Shown here: piece after piece, positions 46,850 to 59,114 of the stretch
Numbering within the stretch: the stretch's first letter is position 1
Layout of the letters: every line of letters begins with the position of its first letter
Source of the DNA: Ligustrum vulgare
Lineage: Eukaryota; Streptophyta; Magnoliopsida; Lamiales; Oleaceae
Length of the DNA: 64,000 nt
Assembly (NCBI GenBank): GCA_963555705.1
Contig: OY743187.1
Location: 16,072,133-16,136,132 of the forward strand
Direction: 5' to 3'
Notes under the pieces: model-generated
Database searches by the model: none
What the model was told of the DNA's origin: nothing
Seen by the model: only the letters and a program-made list of their open reading frames with translations
Position numbers and translations under genes: made by a program

Positions 46850-47590
46850 TGATGCGAACCCCTTCGGTATATTGACCGAAAATTTCCACAACAATTTTAA
46901 TACCAACCCAAGAAAGCTAAAGTGGTAAAATAAGCGATAAACACCTTAACCCAAGTTTAAATCTAATCCAAAATTCAAGGATTAACAAACCCTAGCCCAA
47001 TGGGTATCAATCAAACAAATTTCAAGGTGGCGAAAATCAACAACAAACACAAGAATAATAATACCCTAGATTTAGTTGAAGAAATTCCAAGGATAATACA
47101 AGAACAAAGGAGGTTAACCTTACCTCAAGGAGTCTCTCTTAAGACCAAGCTCAAATGAACAACCAAGTTAATGTTTACAAATGACAAGAAATGTGTATAA
47201 AATGTAAAAAATTGGTAAAATGTGTAATTTCGGAAATTGCAACAAAAATCTCGTTTTTGTGAAACGGAGTGTTTCGGTCGACCGAAATTATTTCGGTCGA
47301 TCACATGGTCGACCGAAATGGGACTTTCAGTTGACCAAGCCTTAGCCTAACGCGACTGAGGCTGCCTTAAAAATTCTCTGTAGACTTTCGGTCGACCGGA
47401 ATGACTTTCGGTCGATCGAAATTGGCTAAGTCCAATTTCTTCTTCTTTTTGGCTCCAACTTGATTCTCGGCTTGCTTTTCTTGACTTCAATTACTTGTTT
47501 AGCCTCGAATCTTGAACCTCCTTGGCATCGGATCTCGTCATGGGTCCCACAGGCTTGCGCATCGAGGTTTGACTTTCTCGATTCTCATCA
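46850..47590 (-). repeat. gypsy LTR with TTTCGGTCGACCGAAA array
   Basis: On the minus strand it starts TGATGAGAATCGAG at 47590 directly after the purine tract AAGAGGGAGGGGA, and ends GGTTCGCATCA at 46850. The palindrome occurs in perfect or near-perfect form at 47406, 47386, 47325, 47303, 47291 and 47272 (left coordinates), with steps of 20, 61, 22, 12 and 19 bp. The end of pol is encoded inside the LTR. Confidence 0.8.
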
Positions 47591-48023
47591 TCCCCTCCCT
47601 CTTGAAAAGGATTCGACCTCAAATCTTGCTTGAGTGCACTGTCGTGAGACTCCTTGAACTTCGATCTTGCAAAATTGTGGATCACAGGTTCATGCAATGA
47701 AGTTGGAGCTTCGCGATTCTCATCATCTCCTTCATCTCGAAAGAGATTCGACCACGGATCGACACCTACAATAAAAATAGAAATTCAGACACAATAAATC
47801 TAACTGAAAGTTCATACTCACCATGCAAAATCAATTTATAGGCGTTGCCAAAAGCTTGAGATGTGCCAACACCGCAAAGTAGCAATTTGGATTTTATTTG
47901 ATCGTGGGGTCGCTCCTTCCACGAATGGGAATACATCCGGCCGCCCGGATCAAATGGAATATGCTTACTGCCATGGTTGGAATTGGAAGCACATTGCATA
48001 CAAATTTCCCCAATTGGAAGCCC
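47591..48023 (-). pseudogene. gypsy integrase C-terminal tail
   Basis: Minus-strand reading QCASNSNHGSKHIPFDPGG, KERPHDQIKSKLL and NAYKLILHGEYELS corresponds to the integrase tail of the plus-strand gypsy ([45 protein letters not shown]). A stop near 47765 breaks it. The tail carries two tandem versions of the segment ending in GDDENRE, so the sequence around the purine tract is duplicated (about 47720 and 47590). Confidence 0.75.
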
Positions 48024-49440
48024 GTATACCCGGTTCACTACGTCATTTTCTGTCTAAATTTTTTCGAATAATATTTTTGCGGAAGAAATAATTTAAATTC
48101 ATTTTTGGCAACATTAAATAAACTGTAATGGCCGATAAAATTGAAAACATTTATGAAACCATTTGAAATAGTAAATCGAACCATTAATTTTGTAAAGAAA
48201 TTGACAATGTCATAATTTCTCAAATAAATGAACTTCTCTAAATTATTCGATTGTTTGGAAAATACGGAAACCATTAATGTCAAACTTTCAACTGTTTAAC
48301 AATTATTGCCACCATCATTCATCGCTCGCCACCGTCTCCGAAATCTGCAAAACTGTTAAAAAGTAGGGTGAGTATTTCATGGGGGAAATACTCAGTAGAC
48401 TCATCACAAATTAATTTAATTTATAAGATGATTAAACACATAAATCCCGGCTCTTTATAAAACGGGCATTGATAGAGCTTCTTTATAAAACTGCTCTTGA
48501 TAAAACTCATATTGTGCATTACAGCACGGGACATATTTTGCAAATCATAGGCTCTTTGAAAATAGCTCTTTGAAAACAGCTCTTTGAAAACCATATACTT
48601 ATAAAAACATTTTAATTATGCCAAGCATAATTTCTTTTGAAAGCATAACATAAGATAGGATTGAAATCCTCATAAACATAGGGAGACACAAGAACTTTAC
48701 CGAACTTAGGTGGCAAGAATTCTTATGCAGTAAAATCATAATAACAGTAAGTATACCAAAACATAATTCTTGAAATTCATAGGGATCATTTTCATCATAA
48801 CATAAGATAGGATCGAAATCCTCATAAACATATGAGACAGGAATTTTACCGAACTTAGGTGGTAAATCCTCATAAACATATGGAAACATAGGAATTTTAC
48901 CGAACTTCGTGGCAAATCCTCATAAACTTATGGAGACACAAGAATTTTACCGAACTTCGTGGGAAGAATTCTTATGTGCATAGCAATGATCCAAAACATA
49001 TAAAACATTATCGTAAAAACATAGGGTATACTTACTTTTCATAAAAACATAAGGTATATTTACCTTTCATAAAACATACTTAATTTTCTTGAAAATTGAC
49101 TTTCACAAGTCACATGACATTTATATGAAATCATAATTTAAATCAATTAATAAGTGCGAGTCTACCTCAAATCCGACGAGTGCAAAGTTGAGCGGGAATG
49201 ACTTCAATTTCTTTAAATTCTCCGTACGCTTCGTCTTTAGCCAATAAGTCACTTTAGTATATCGAATATATAGTTCAAAATGATAAATTATAATTTGAGG
49301 ACTAAAATTGATGTTTTGAAAGTTGAGGGACTAACATGAATACTTTTGAAACTTCAGGGACTAAAATAGATACTTTGAAAGTTGAGGGACTAAAATAGAT
49401 ACTTTTGATAGTTGAGGGACTAAAATGAATACTTTTCATA
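48024..49440 (-). repeat. Partial 3' LTR of the LARD-like element, with tandem repeats
   Basis: Closely similar to 52205-53530. It contains tandem units of about 50 bp (TTTTACCGAACTTCGTGGC and CCTCATAAACATATGG, four imperfect units at 48655-48975), short GCTCTTTGAAAA repeats at 48545-48600, and AGTTGAGGGACTAAAAT repeats at 49310-49440. The frames at 48599-48889 come from these repeats. Confidence 0.8.
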
Positions 49441-52171
49441 GATGATCAACTTATTTCATAATCTCAATACATTATCACCTTCAATTATCATCATCATATC
49501 ATTCCTTATAATTTCTATTGTACCTTTATATTCAAATAACCTTACGTCCATCATCATTATCTCACATAATCCCAAACATTAAATCATGTCTCTTTACTAA
49601 TTTCTGTAATTCCATAAAAAAAAATCTCTTCAAGTTTCCATAAATCTTTACTGATATATCAAACCATAATAATTTGTCATCTCTAAACTTCTTATCATCG
49701 AATATTCCCAAAATAATCAAAACAATTCCCAATCGTATGTAAAAATTTCATCATATCTTGTAGTATTCATGTAACATGTCACTTATCATCGTATCACGTG
49801 ACCTCAGATATTCGTATATATCTCTAAAATTTCAACAAATCTTTACTGACATCTCATATCATAATAATTTTTCCTTTCTTCTTATCATCGAATATTCCAA
49901 AAAAATAATCAAAGAATTACCTGAATATTCTCTCTACGTAATATACCCAAACATATCAACATAATATCATCAACTTATCTTTCCAATATTTGTAACCCAA
50001 AATTCAGTAAACAAATATCTTCCAAATAACTAAGATTCTTTACTTAAATGTCACCAATTTCCTGCAATGTATTTCTTTCACTTATACATACTTATGAATT
50101 CTGATTCAATACGGTCCTTATTTCTCTTTCACGTATTCCCGTATCATCTCACTATACCTTGATTATTATACCAAAAATATCAGTACCAAAATCCAATAAA
50201 ATATTCCATATCTCCAATCTTATCATCAAATTTTCTTTTGTCGAGAAAAATAACAGCGCATTAACTCTTGTTCCCACTTTTCATTTTTCTATACTTTAAA
50301 TCATACATCAAGTACTCGGTATCAAATACTCATTCTAGCTGAGAGCTAAGATACTAACTTAAAACAGCATCACAAGGATCAAATATGTTATTCTCAAACT
50401 TAAGAAACTTCACTAATTTCCCAAATCTGAAATTCAAAATTAAAATTTTCTATTCTCCCAAACTTCAATTCATATCACACTTTATGAACAATACTCTGAT
50501 TAATTTTATCACCATTAAATAAGACTTCTGTAAATCATATAGGATTCCTCATCAAATTTGCTTAACCCAAAGATACAATCCCATAATTAAAAATCACACA
50601 ACTGATCATCTCAGATTTTCCATTATTGTAGCCAAAATATTTACTCACTTCAAAAGTACAACCAATAATAATTAATCGAAACTGCATCACTAAATCTTTA
50701 AATAAACCCATATATTATGACTAAAAATGAAAATTCTCAATCGTAGATAATATTTCACCATAATGCAATAAACCATCAAAATAAGATCATCAAACTCAAT
50801 ATTCACACGATTCTTCCCTGGATAACCATAACATTCCTTAACCGTCTAGTCGTCATATCTATCACGTACCTTATACGTCAATCTGATCACTAATATTATG
50901 TATCAATTTCTCAGATTAAAAAAATCTTGGATTCTACCGTGGTCCCTCTTCTGAACTCCATTCCAAAATAAGTCATCACTGTAAAATCTTATCCCTATTT
51001 TCCTCAAAATTCATATCCTTATAATACTCTCCAATACAAGTGATCATTCCTTACAAATGATAAATCCATTCCCAAGAATAATTAAGATTCTTCCCAAATA
51101 TGCCATTATACTTGTCTTCACTCGTCTTTCAAAATATAACTTATCATTTACTCAATCTTGCTTATGAACTTGCAATTCTAAACTCAATTCTCTTAGTGAT
51201 TGCATACCATACTATGCTCTTAATTCCAAATGATAAAATTCTGGACAGAGTCTCCCTTTGAAATTTGGACTTATCCAAATCATAAGTATACTTCATAACC
51301 AACAATAACAAATAACTCCACATTTATCCACAACGATCTAAAATATTGAAAACGATTCCAACACTTCAATATCATCAAAAATATCCCATAATTCCATTCA
51401 TAATTCCTCAACATAATAATTTCAAATCATATTTTTCAATATCACAATATCACTTCCTTCCATACCTTAATTGGCTCAAAAGTTACTCATACTTATAAAT
51501 ATATGCCATAAATCATATTCCCAAAATTTATTCACAAAGCCAAACTTCATAATAAATTTCTCTTCAACATAGAGGCATAATTCATTTACTCAACATAATA
51601 TCCATTACTTAATTCTCAAAAACTAAGAACCAAATCTTTAAATCTCTAACTTCATAATGCTTCTCATAAAAGTCTCAATAAAATCATATCACTTATAATC
51701 TTAACATCTTATCACAACTTCATAACTGGCTTGCTATTTCTCGTTTAAATCTAAACGATAAATAATATGAAATATAATCAAATCCTTTCTGTTGACTTCT
51801 CATACTTAGTGCCATGTCTAAAATCAATTATGCAAAGTCCATCTAGGGTTCATCATTTCTAACTCGAGGACAAAAATTATTAAAAATCATTCTTAAATCA
51901 TATTATTCCCATTATGCTCAACGCTCGTTTTCTTTCTGAAAAATTTCTCATAAATCATAAGTATCCGAAATACTCTTCATTCTTTCTCATAAATCAATAA
52001 AATGAGTATTCGAAATACTGAAATAACTTTAAACATCATAAACTTCTTTACCTCGGAGTTGGTGGAACGAATGATGGCAGTGGCAATCTTCATCAATAAA
52101 AATCTTATAATGGAAAATATTTCTTGAAAATTCTTTTTGAAAATTTTACCAGTCTACAGAAACGCAGACTA
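49441..52171 (-). other. LARD internal region, strand-asymmetric and non-coding
   Basis: The plus strand is almost free of G over 2.7 kb, so the transcribed minus strand is G/A/T-rich and C-poor. No frame of gag, protease or polymerase type is present on either strand. Short repeated words (CATATC, ATTATC, TCATAAATC) occur throughout. The base asymmetry is stronger than in the flanking LTRs. Confidence 0.6.
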
Positions 52172-52186
52172 GCTCTGATACCAACT

Positions 52187-55133
52187 TGTAGCGCCCCGAG
52201 TTCCGTATACCCGATTCACTACATCATTTTCTGTCTAAATTTTTCGAATAATATTTTTTCGGAAGAAATAATTGAAATTCATTTTTGGCAACATTAAATA
52301 AACTGTAATGGCCGATAAAATTGAAATATTTATGAAACCATTTGAAATAGTAAATCGAACCATTAATTTTGTAAAGAAATTGAAAATGTCATAATTTCTC
52401 AAATAAATGAACTTCTCTAAATTATTCGATTGTTTGGAAAATACGGAAATCATTAACGTCAAACTTTCAACCGTTTAACGATTATTGCCACCATCATTCA
52501 TCGCTCGCCACCGTCTCCGAAATCTGCAAAACTGTTAAAAAGTAGGGTGAGTATTTCATGGGGGAAATACTCAGTAGACTCATCGCAAATTAATTTAATT
52601 TATAAGATGATTAAACACATAAATCCCGGCTCTTTATAAAACGGGCATTGATAGAGCTTCTTTATAAAACGGCTCTTGATAAAACTCATATTGTGCATTA
52701 CAGCACGGGACATATTTTGCAAATCATAGGCTCTTTGAAAATAGCTCTTTGAAAACAGCTCTTTGAAAACCATATACTTATAAAAACATTTTAATCATGC
52801 CAAGCATAATTTCTTTTGAAAGCATAACATAAGATAGGATTGAAATCCTCATAAACATAGGGAGACACAAGAACTTTACCGAACTTAGGTGGCAAGAATT
52901 CTTATGCAGTAAAATCATAATAACAGTAAAATCATAGTAACAGTAAGTATACCAAAACATAATTCTTGAAATTCATAGGGATCATTTCCATCATAACATA
53001 AGATAGGATCGAAATTCTCATAAACATATGAGACAGGAATTTTACCGAACTTCGTGGCAAATCCTCATAAACATATGGAAACATAGGAATTTTACCGAAC
53101 TTCGTGGCAAATCCTCATAAACTTATGGAGACACAAGAATTTTACCGAACTTCGTGGCAAGAATTCTTATGTGCATAGCAATGATCCAAAACATATAAAA
53201 CATTTTCGTAAAAACATAGGGTATACTTACTTTTCATAAAAACATAAGGTATATTTACCTTTCATAAAACATACTTACTTTTCATAAAAATTGACTTTCA
53301 CAAGTCACATGACATTTATATGAAATCATAATTTAAATCAATTAATAAGTGCGAGTCTACCTCAAATCCGACGAGTGCAAAGTTGAGCGGGAATGACTTC
53401 AATTTCTTTAAATTCTCCGTACGCTTCGTCTTTAGCCAATAAGTCACTTTAGTATATCGAATATATAGTTCAAAATGATAAATTATAATTTGAGGACTAA
53501 AATTGATGTTTTGAAAGTTGAGGGATTAAAATGAATACTTCTGAAAGTTCAGGGACTAAAATAGATATTTTGAAAAGTTGGGATTTAAAATCAAATAAAG
53601 TAAATCAGCAAGGACTGAATTGATCAGATTTTTAAAATGAAAGGGCTGATTAAAATCATTTAAAACTTTGGGACTGAAATGGATAACTTTAAAAGTTAAG
53701 GACTGATTTGAAAAACCTTTAAAAACTTGGGGGACCAATCTACAAATTTTGAAAATTAATATATCAGATCTTTCCTCTCTCTCTCTCTCTCTCTTACCAT
53801 TCTCTCACTCACCACTCTCTCTCTAACTCACGATCCAGAAAGAAAGAAAAAAAGGAGCTGCGAGGGTTGCGAAATTGACGGGGTACTGTCTTTGCCAAAA
53901 TCCGACCTTTCAGTCGGCGAGTTGCCGGCGAAATACCGGCGCAGAGCAGCGGTTAGTAGCTGCAAAGAAGGGTTAAGATTTTGAGAGGATTCGAGTGCGA
54001 AACCGAGGTAAAAACGAAGCTGGGTTCGCGATTTGGGCTGCAACGAATCTTGGGTTTTAATTTTTATTTTGGTTGATTTGCAAATGATTTGGAAGTGGTA
54101 TTGCAGTTGGGAGTGGATTTGCTGTGAATCGGTGATGATGATGCTGATTTGAAGGTGGCAATAGCATTGACTAGAACTTGGGCAGTGATGAATTTCCGGT
54201 GAATCAATCGGCGGTCAAGGTGAGTAACTGGGCTTCTTCTATTTCTTGGTTTGGGTTTTGATTTTTGGATGATTGATTTGGAACTAGGTTTGATCGATGA
54301 TGAAATGATGAATAATGTGGTTGATTGCAAATTGGTTGATGGTTATGGTTGCTGTGGAATTGATGTTGGTGTGGTTGATTCATGGTGATGAAGGTGGAGC
54401 TTATGCAGTGTAAGAAAACGTCCAGGAGTGATAATGGTGATTGGCTACTGGTTGGCAAATTTGTGAATTGGAGCTCGCAGGCAGTAGAGATGGTATTTGA
54501 ATACGGCAGTGAAGGTGGTTGGTTCAACAATGATTGCAGCTGGTTGATGAGGATGAATTATGAAATTGGAAATGAGATGGAAAGTGATCAATATGGAGGA
54601 CATAATAATGTGAGGAGGAATCATTGAATGGAATAATCAGAATTGGAGGTGTGGCTTTCGGCGTGTATGTGCTGAGGATGATGAAATTTGATTAGTGCTG
54701 GTGGTTGATTAATGAGGTGGAAAGGAGGATAAAGAGGAATGCAAAACGTGGGAAGTAATCAAATGAAAATTATACTAACTTTGATTAAGAAATGTATTTA
54801 AAACAGATATATTTTGGACTGAAAATACATTTGAGAATAAATAAATTTTGAGATAAAATCGAATTACGTATTTGGACTTGAAATAATTTGAATAAGGAAA
54901 ATTGAGATATTTTAATAAATTTGGAATTCAAAATGATTTTGAATATAATACTTTGAATAAATAATTAAAATAACATAATTTTAGAAATTCGGATTTTAAT
55001 TTAAAATCGAACAAATTCGATATTTCTTGACTTGGCTAGACGAATCCGTCGCGGCGTTAACTTCAAAATAATAGCGACACAATTTTCTAAATATTAAAAT
55101 AATTATTAATTGCATAAAATCTTGGTCGCTACA
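52187..55133 (-). repeat. 5' LTR of the LARD-like element (2947 bp)
   Basis: On the minus strand it runs from TGTAGCGACCAAG at 55133 to CTCGGGGCGCTACA at 52187, followed after three bases by the tRNA-Met primer site. This is the evidence that the related solo copies are LTRs. The half near 53427-55042 is bounded by CGTCTTTAGCCA and TGGCTAGACG in inverted orientation and differs strongly from the cores of solo LTRs A and B. The other part contains the tandem repeats shared with 48024-49440. Confidence 0.85.
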
Positions 55134-55134
55134 T

Positions 55135-56106
55135 GGGGGTCCTAGTTCCAATTGGAAGTCTAAGTGGGGGAGTGAAAGGGTTGATAAGGCACCACTTAAG
55201 GACAATATTGAAACCTCCAAGGGAAAGGAAGTTGGCTTCGTCAGGGATAAACCAAAGGTTGTTCCTACCACTTCTAGGAGTCGGGATATAGAATGCTTCA
55301 AGTGTAGAGGGCGGGGGCATTATGCTCGAGAGTGCCCTAACAATAGGGTGATGATTATCAAAAATGGGGAGTGGTACTCGGAAGATGAAGAGGACGAAGA
55401 GGAGGTGCCATGTAGCGGAGATAGTGATGACGAGGAAGAAGAGGTGGAGGGAATTGTTAGTCCACCCAAGTCTTTAGTCACCATTAGGTCTCTCAACACC
55501 CAAGCTAAGGTTGATGATGCGGCTAAGCAAAGGGAGAATATCTTCCATACTAGGTGTCTTGTGAAGGACAAAGCGTGTAGTCTCATCATTGATGGGGGAA
55601 GTTGCACCAATGTAGTTAGCACTAGTATGGTCGAGAGGTTGGGATTACCTTTAATGCCACATCCTAATCCTTATAAGTTGCAATGGTTGAGTGATTATGG
55701 TGAGTTGAAAGTAAGTAAGCAAGTACTACTTATTTTCAACATAGGGACCTATGAGGATCAAGCACTATGTGATGTGGTGCCCATGCAAGCTACACATATA
55801 TTATTGGGGAGACCATGGCAATATGATAGGAGGGTATTGCATGATGGTAGGAAAAATCGGTATAGTTTCCAAATGAATGGAAAACCCGTGACACTCCTAC
55901 CTTTGAGTCCGGAAGAAGTTTACAAGGACCAATTTAAACTCAAGAAGGAGGAGGAGGAGGAAAAAGAAAGAAGAAAAAAAAAAAAGATGGAGTTGAGTGA
56001 GGGACAAAAGGAAAGTGAAAAAAAAAAGAGGGGAAAAAATAGTGAGAAAAAAATGAGGGGATGCAAGAAAAAAGAAAGAGAGCAAAAGAGATTGAGAAAA
56101 GAATGA
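55135..56106 (+). pseudogene. gypsy gag tail and protease
   Basis: Open from the breakpoint at 55135. A perfect CCHC zinc knuckle (CFKCRGRGHYAREC) lies at about 55294-55335, followed by an acidic stretch and the aspartic protease region with CSLIIDGGSCTNVVS and HILLGRPWQYDRR. The IDGGS form of the active site is usual in this gypsy group. The frame runs into a lysine/glutamate-rich purine tract and closes at 56106, overlapping the pol frame at 56061. Gag and pol are usually one frame here, so a slip in the A-rich tract (about 55965-56100) is likely. Confidence 0.85.
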
Positions 56107-59100
56107 ATTTTTATGCGAGTAAAGGTGATGTGGAGAGAACTTTAAAAGAAAATCATTCTATTCTTTTGATGGTGTATAAGGAGTCCCTCCTTACCCTTGA
56201 CGACCCTCACACTTCCCTCACCACTTTAGCTACTTCTTTGTTGCAGGAGTTCGAGGATGTCTTTCCGGAGGAGATGCCTAGTGGGCTTCCACCCATTAGA
56301 GGCATCGAGCATCAAATTGATTTCATCCCCGGAGCCGTCATTCCAAATAGACCGGCATACCGAAGCAATCCGGAGGAGACCAAGGAACTCCAAAAACAAG
56401 TTGAGGAGTTGATGAGTAAAGGATATGTTCGTGAGAGCATGAGTCCTTGTGCCGTTCCCGTGCTACTAGTGCCCAAGAAGGATGGAACCTTTAGAATGTG
56501 CGTCGATTGCCGAGCCATTAACAACATAACGGTAAAGTATCGACACCCCATTCCTAGATTAGATGATATGCTAGATGAGTTGCATGGTTCGTGCATTTTT
56601 AGTAAAATCGACTTGAGAAGTGGATACCATCAAATTAGGATGAGGGAAGGAGATGAATGGAAAACCGCTTTTAAAACTAAATATGGTTTATATGAGTGGT
56701 TGGTTATGCCCTTCGGTCTCACTAATGCACCGAGCACTTTTATGAGATTAATGAACCATATTTTGCATGCATTCATTGGGAAATTTGTGGTAGTTTACTT
56801 CGATGATATTTTGATTTATGGCAAAAATTTGAATGAGCATATTGAACACTTGAGGAGTGTGCTTGTGGTTTTGAAAGGAGAACAATTGTATGCTAACCTC
56901 AACAAGTGTAATTTCTGCATGGAGAGTGTGGTCTTCCTTGGATTTGTAGTTAGTACTAAGGGAATAGAGGTCGATGAGGAGAAGATCAAAGCCATTAAGG
57001 AATGGCCCACTCCCACAAGTGTCACCGAGGTAAGAAGCTTCCACGGGTTAGCTAGTTTTTACCGTCGTTTTGTCAAGGATTTTAGCACACTATCTTCACC
57101 GCTTACCGAGGTTGTCAAAAAGCATGTTGGGTTTAAATGGGGGGAGGCGCAAGAAAAGGCCTTTAATGAAATAAAGAACAAATTGTGCACCGCCCCGGTT
57201 TTATCCTTGCCTAATTTTGATAAAACTTTTGAGATTGAATGTGATGCTTCAGGCACAGGTATTGGAGCAGTTTTGATGCAGGAGAAAAGGCCGATTGCCT
57301 ACTTTACCGAGAAGCTCAGTGGAGCCGCCCTGAACTACCCCACCTATGACAAGGAACTCTATGCGTTGGTGAGATCATTAGAGACATGGCACCACTACTT
57401 GTGGCCTAGAGAGTTCGTCATCCACACCGACCATGAGTCATTGAAGCACTTAAAGGGGCAAGGGAAGTTGAGCAAGAGGCATGCCAAATGGGTGGAGTAC
57501 GTGGAAACTTTTCCCTATGTCATCAAATACAAACAAGGTAAGGAGAATGTGGTAACCGACGCCCTTTCTCGAAGGTATGCTCTTATTACTACCTTGAGTG
57601 CTAAATTGTTGGGTTTTGAGAGCATTAATGACTTGTATGCGCATGATGCGGAATTTTCTAGTATATTTATATCATGTGAGAGGGTTGGATTTGGTAAGTA
57701 TTATAGGCATGAGGGGTTTTTGTTTCGAGAAGGTAAACTTTGTGTGCCAAATTGCTCATTGAGGGAGTTGATGGTAAGGGAGGCCCATGGCGGGGGATTA
57801 ATGGGTCACTTTAGGGTGAGGAGAACCTTGGAAATCTTACAAGAACATTTCTTTTGGCCTAAAATGAGTAGAGATATTGGGAGAATTTGTTCGAGGTGCA
57901 TAACTTGTAGGAAGGCCAAGTCCAAGCTAGAACTGCATGGATTATATACGCCCCTACCTGTCCCTAGTGAACCTTGGACGGAGATTTCTATGGACTTCAT
58001 TTTAGGATTGCCTAGGTCAAAGAAAGGTAGTGATTCCATCTTCGTGGTTGTAGATAGGTTTAGTAAAATGGCGCATTTCCTTGCTTGTCATAAAACCGAT
58101 GATGCCATTCATATAGCCGACCTATTCTTTAGGGAGATAGTGCGACTCCATGGGGTTCCTAGGAGCATTGTGTCGGATAGGGACGTTAAATTCCTTAGCC
58201 ACTTTTGGAAGGTCTTGTGGGGGAAATTGGGAACTAAACTTTTGTTTTCAACAACTTGTCATCCCCAAACCGATGGCCAAACTGAGGTGGTTAATAGAAC
58301 TTTAACACAACTTCTTCGCACCGTCCTTAAGGGAAACCTAAAGAATTGGGAAGAATGTTTACCTTTTGTTGAATTTGCATATAATCGAAGTGTTCATTCT
58401 ACTACTTCTTTTTCTCCATTTGAGATTGTTTATGGTTTTAACCCTCTAACTCCTTTGGATTTGATTCCGTTACCTATTGATGAACGAGGTAGTTTAGATG
58501 GGAAAAGAAAGGCGGAGTTGGTAAAATCTCTCCACGAGAAAGTCAAGCTCCAAATCGAGAAGAAGAATGAACAATATGCCTCCAGTGCCAACAAAGGTAG
58601 AAAACGAATGACATTTGAGGTCGGTGATTGGGTATGGTTGCATTTGAGGAAGGAGCGGTTCCCGAATCTAAGAAAATCAAAACTACAATCACGTGGTGAT
58701 GGCCCCTTCCAAATCCTAGAGAAAATCAATGACAATGCCTACAAACTTGACCTTCCTGATGAGTACAATGTATCGGCTTCTTTTAACGTCTCTGACTTAT
58801 CCCCTTTTGATGCAGGTGAAGATTCGAGGTCGAATCCTTTTCAAGAGGGAGGGGATGATGAGAATCCAGGGAGTCATTCGAGTCAAAGTCAAACAGGTCA
58901 ACCATTTATCAGAATACCGGTGGGGCCCACGACAAGATCCAAGGCTAAAGAGGTCCAAGAGTCGATGGCGGGACTCATTTTCAAGCTCCGAAATCAAGTC
59001 CACATGGAAGAGAGCAAGATCGAGGTCAATTGCCTATGTTTTGAAGTTCAGGACATTTCGGTCGACCGAAATGTCCTCCGGTCGATCGAAACTCTGCAAG

Positions 59101-59114
59101 ATTTTGAGGCATAG
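56061..59114 (+). CDS. gypsy pol: reverse transcriptase, RNase H, integrase (1017 aa)
   Basis: An uninterrupted frame with all pol domains. Reverse transcriptase about residues 60-260 has [29 protein letters not shown] and [11 protein letters not shown]. RNase H about 380-510 has [32 protein letters not shown] and VTDALSRR. The integrase zinc finger (AHGGGLMGH ... CSRCITC) lies at about 575-620, and the core at about 640-800 has [23 protein letters not shown] and [14 protein letters not shown]. The tail has [12 protein letters not shown] and [10 protein letters not shown]. The last 86 codons lie in the LTR and run through two copies of the palindrome. The ATG at 56061 may not be the native start, since the frame should continue from protease. 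Confidence 0.9.
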   Translation: MQEKRKRAKEIEKRMNFYASKGDVERTLKENHSILLMVYKESLLTLDDPHTSLTTLATSLLQEFEDVFPEEMPSGLPPIRGIEHQIDFIPGAVIPNRPAYRSNPEETKELQKQVEELMSKGYVRESMSPCAVPVLLVPKKDGTFRMCVDCRAINNITVKYRHPIPRLDDMLDELHGSCIFSKIDLRSGYHQIRMREGDEWKTAFKTKYGLYEWLVMPFGLTNAPSTFMRLMNHILHAFIGKFVVVYFDDILIYGKNLNEHIEHLRSVLVVLKGEQLYANLNKCNFCMESVVFLGFVVSTKGIEVDEEKIKAIKEWPTPTSVTEVRSFHGLASFYRRFVKDFSTLSSPLTEVVKKHVGFKWGEAQEKAFNEIKNKLCTAPVLSLPNFDKTFEIECDASGTGIGAVLMQEKRPIAYFTEKLSGAALNYPTYDKELYALVRSLETWHHYLWPREFVIHTDHESLKHLKGQGKLSKRHAKWVEYVETFPYVIKYKQGKENVVTDALSRRYALITTLSAKLLGFESINDLYAHDAEFSSIFISCERVGFGKYYRHEGFLFREGKLCVPNCSLRELMVREAHGGGLMGHFRVRRTLEILQEHFFWPKMSRDIGRICSRCITCRKAKSKLELHGLYTPLPVPSEPWTEISMDFILGLPRSKKGSDSIFVVVDRFSKMAHFLACHKTDDAIHIADLFFREIVRLHGVPRSIVSDRDVKFLSHFWKVLWGKLGTKLLFSTTCHPQTDGQTEVVNRTLTQLLRTVLKGNLKNWEECLPFVEFAYNRSVHSTTSFSPFEIVYGFNPLTPLDLIPLPIDERGSLDGKRKAELVKSLHEKVKLQIEKKNEQYASSANKGRKRMTFEVGDWVWLHLRKERFPNLRKSKLQSRGDGPFQILEKINDNAYKLDLPDEYNVSASFNVSDLSPFDAGEDSRSNPFQEGGDDENPGSHSSQSQTGQPFIRIPVGPTTRSKAKEVQESMAGLIFKLRNQVHMEESKIEVNCLCFEVQDISVDRNVLRSIETLQDFEA

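Larger units (their letters stand above)
46850..48023 (-). mobile_element. Ty3/gypsy 3' fragment (pol tail and 3' LTR), minus strand
   Basis: Only the last part of pol (47591-48023) and a 741-bp LTR remain. The LTR belongs to the same family as 58856-59625, sharing the TGATG...CATCA ends and the palindrome array. The left boundary is exact at 46850. The right boundary at about 48023 is a breakpoint into a partial LTR of another family, with shared CGTATACCCG at the joint. Confidence 0.8.
48024..55133 (-). mobile_element. Large non-coding LTR retrotransposon (LARD-like), rearranged
   Basis: The 5' LTR is at 52187-55133 (2947 bp, minus strand). It is followed by the tRNA-Met primer site TGGTATCAGAGC (complement at 52172-52183) and a 2.7-kb internal region without coding capacity (49441-52171). 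The left part, 48024-49440, repeats the 3' half of the LTR (matching 52205-53530). The 5' half of the 3' LTR and the end of the internal region were lost by an internal deletion, and the last 18 or so LTR bases are missing at 48024. It belongs to the same LTR family as the solo LTRs at 13457 and 36091. It separates a gypsy fragment from the gag-pol at 55135. Confidence 0.8.

Noticed and set aside
47840..48020. FDPGG similarity between this fragment and the unrecognised ORF at 59882-60891 as proof of a common protein
   Set aside because: The fragment aligns throughout with the gypsy integrase tail (FEVGD region), so the short match with the other ORF is probably chance or very distant.
48599..48960. 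Regular repeats of about 50 bp considered as a CRISPR-like or satellite array
   Set aside because: Plant LTR context, imperfect adjacent units without spacers, and only four units; an LTR-internal tandem repeat explains it.
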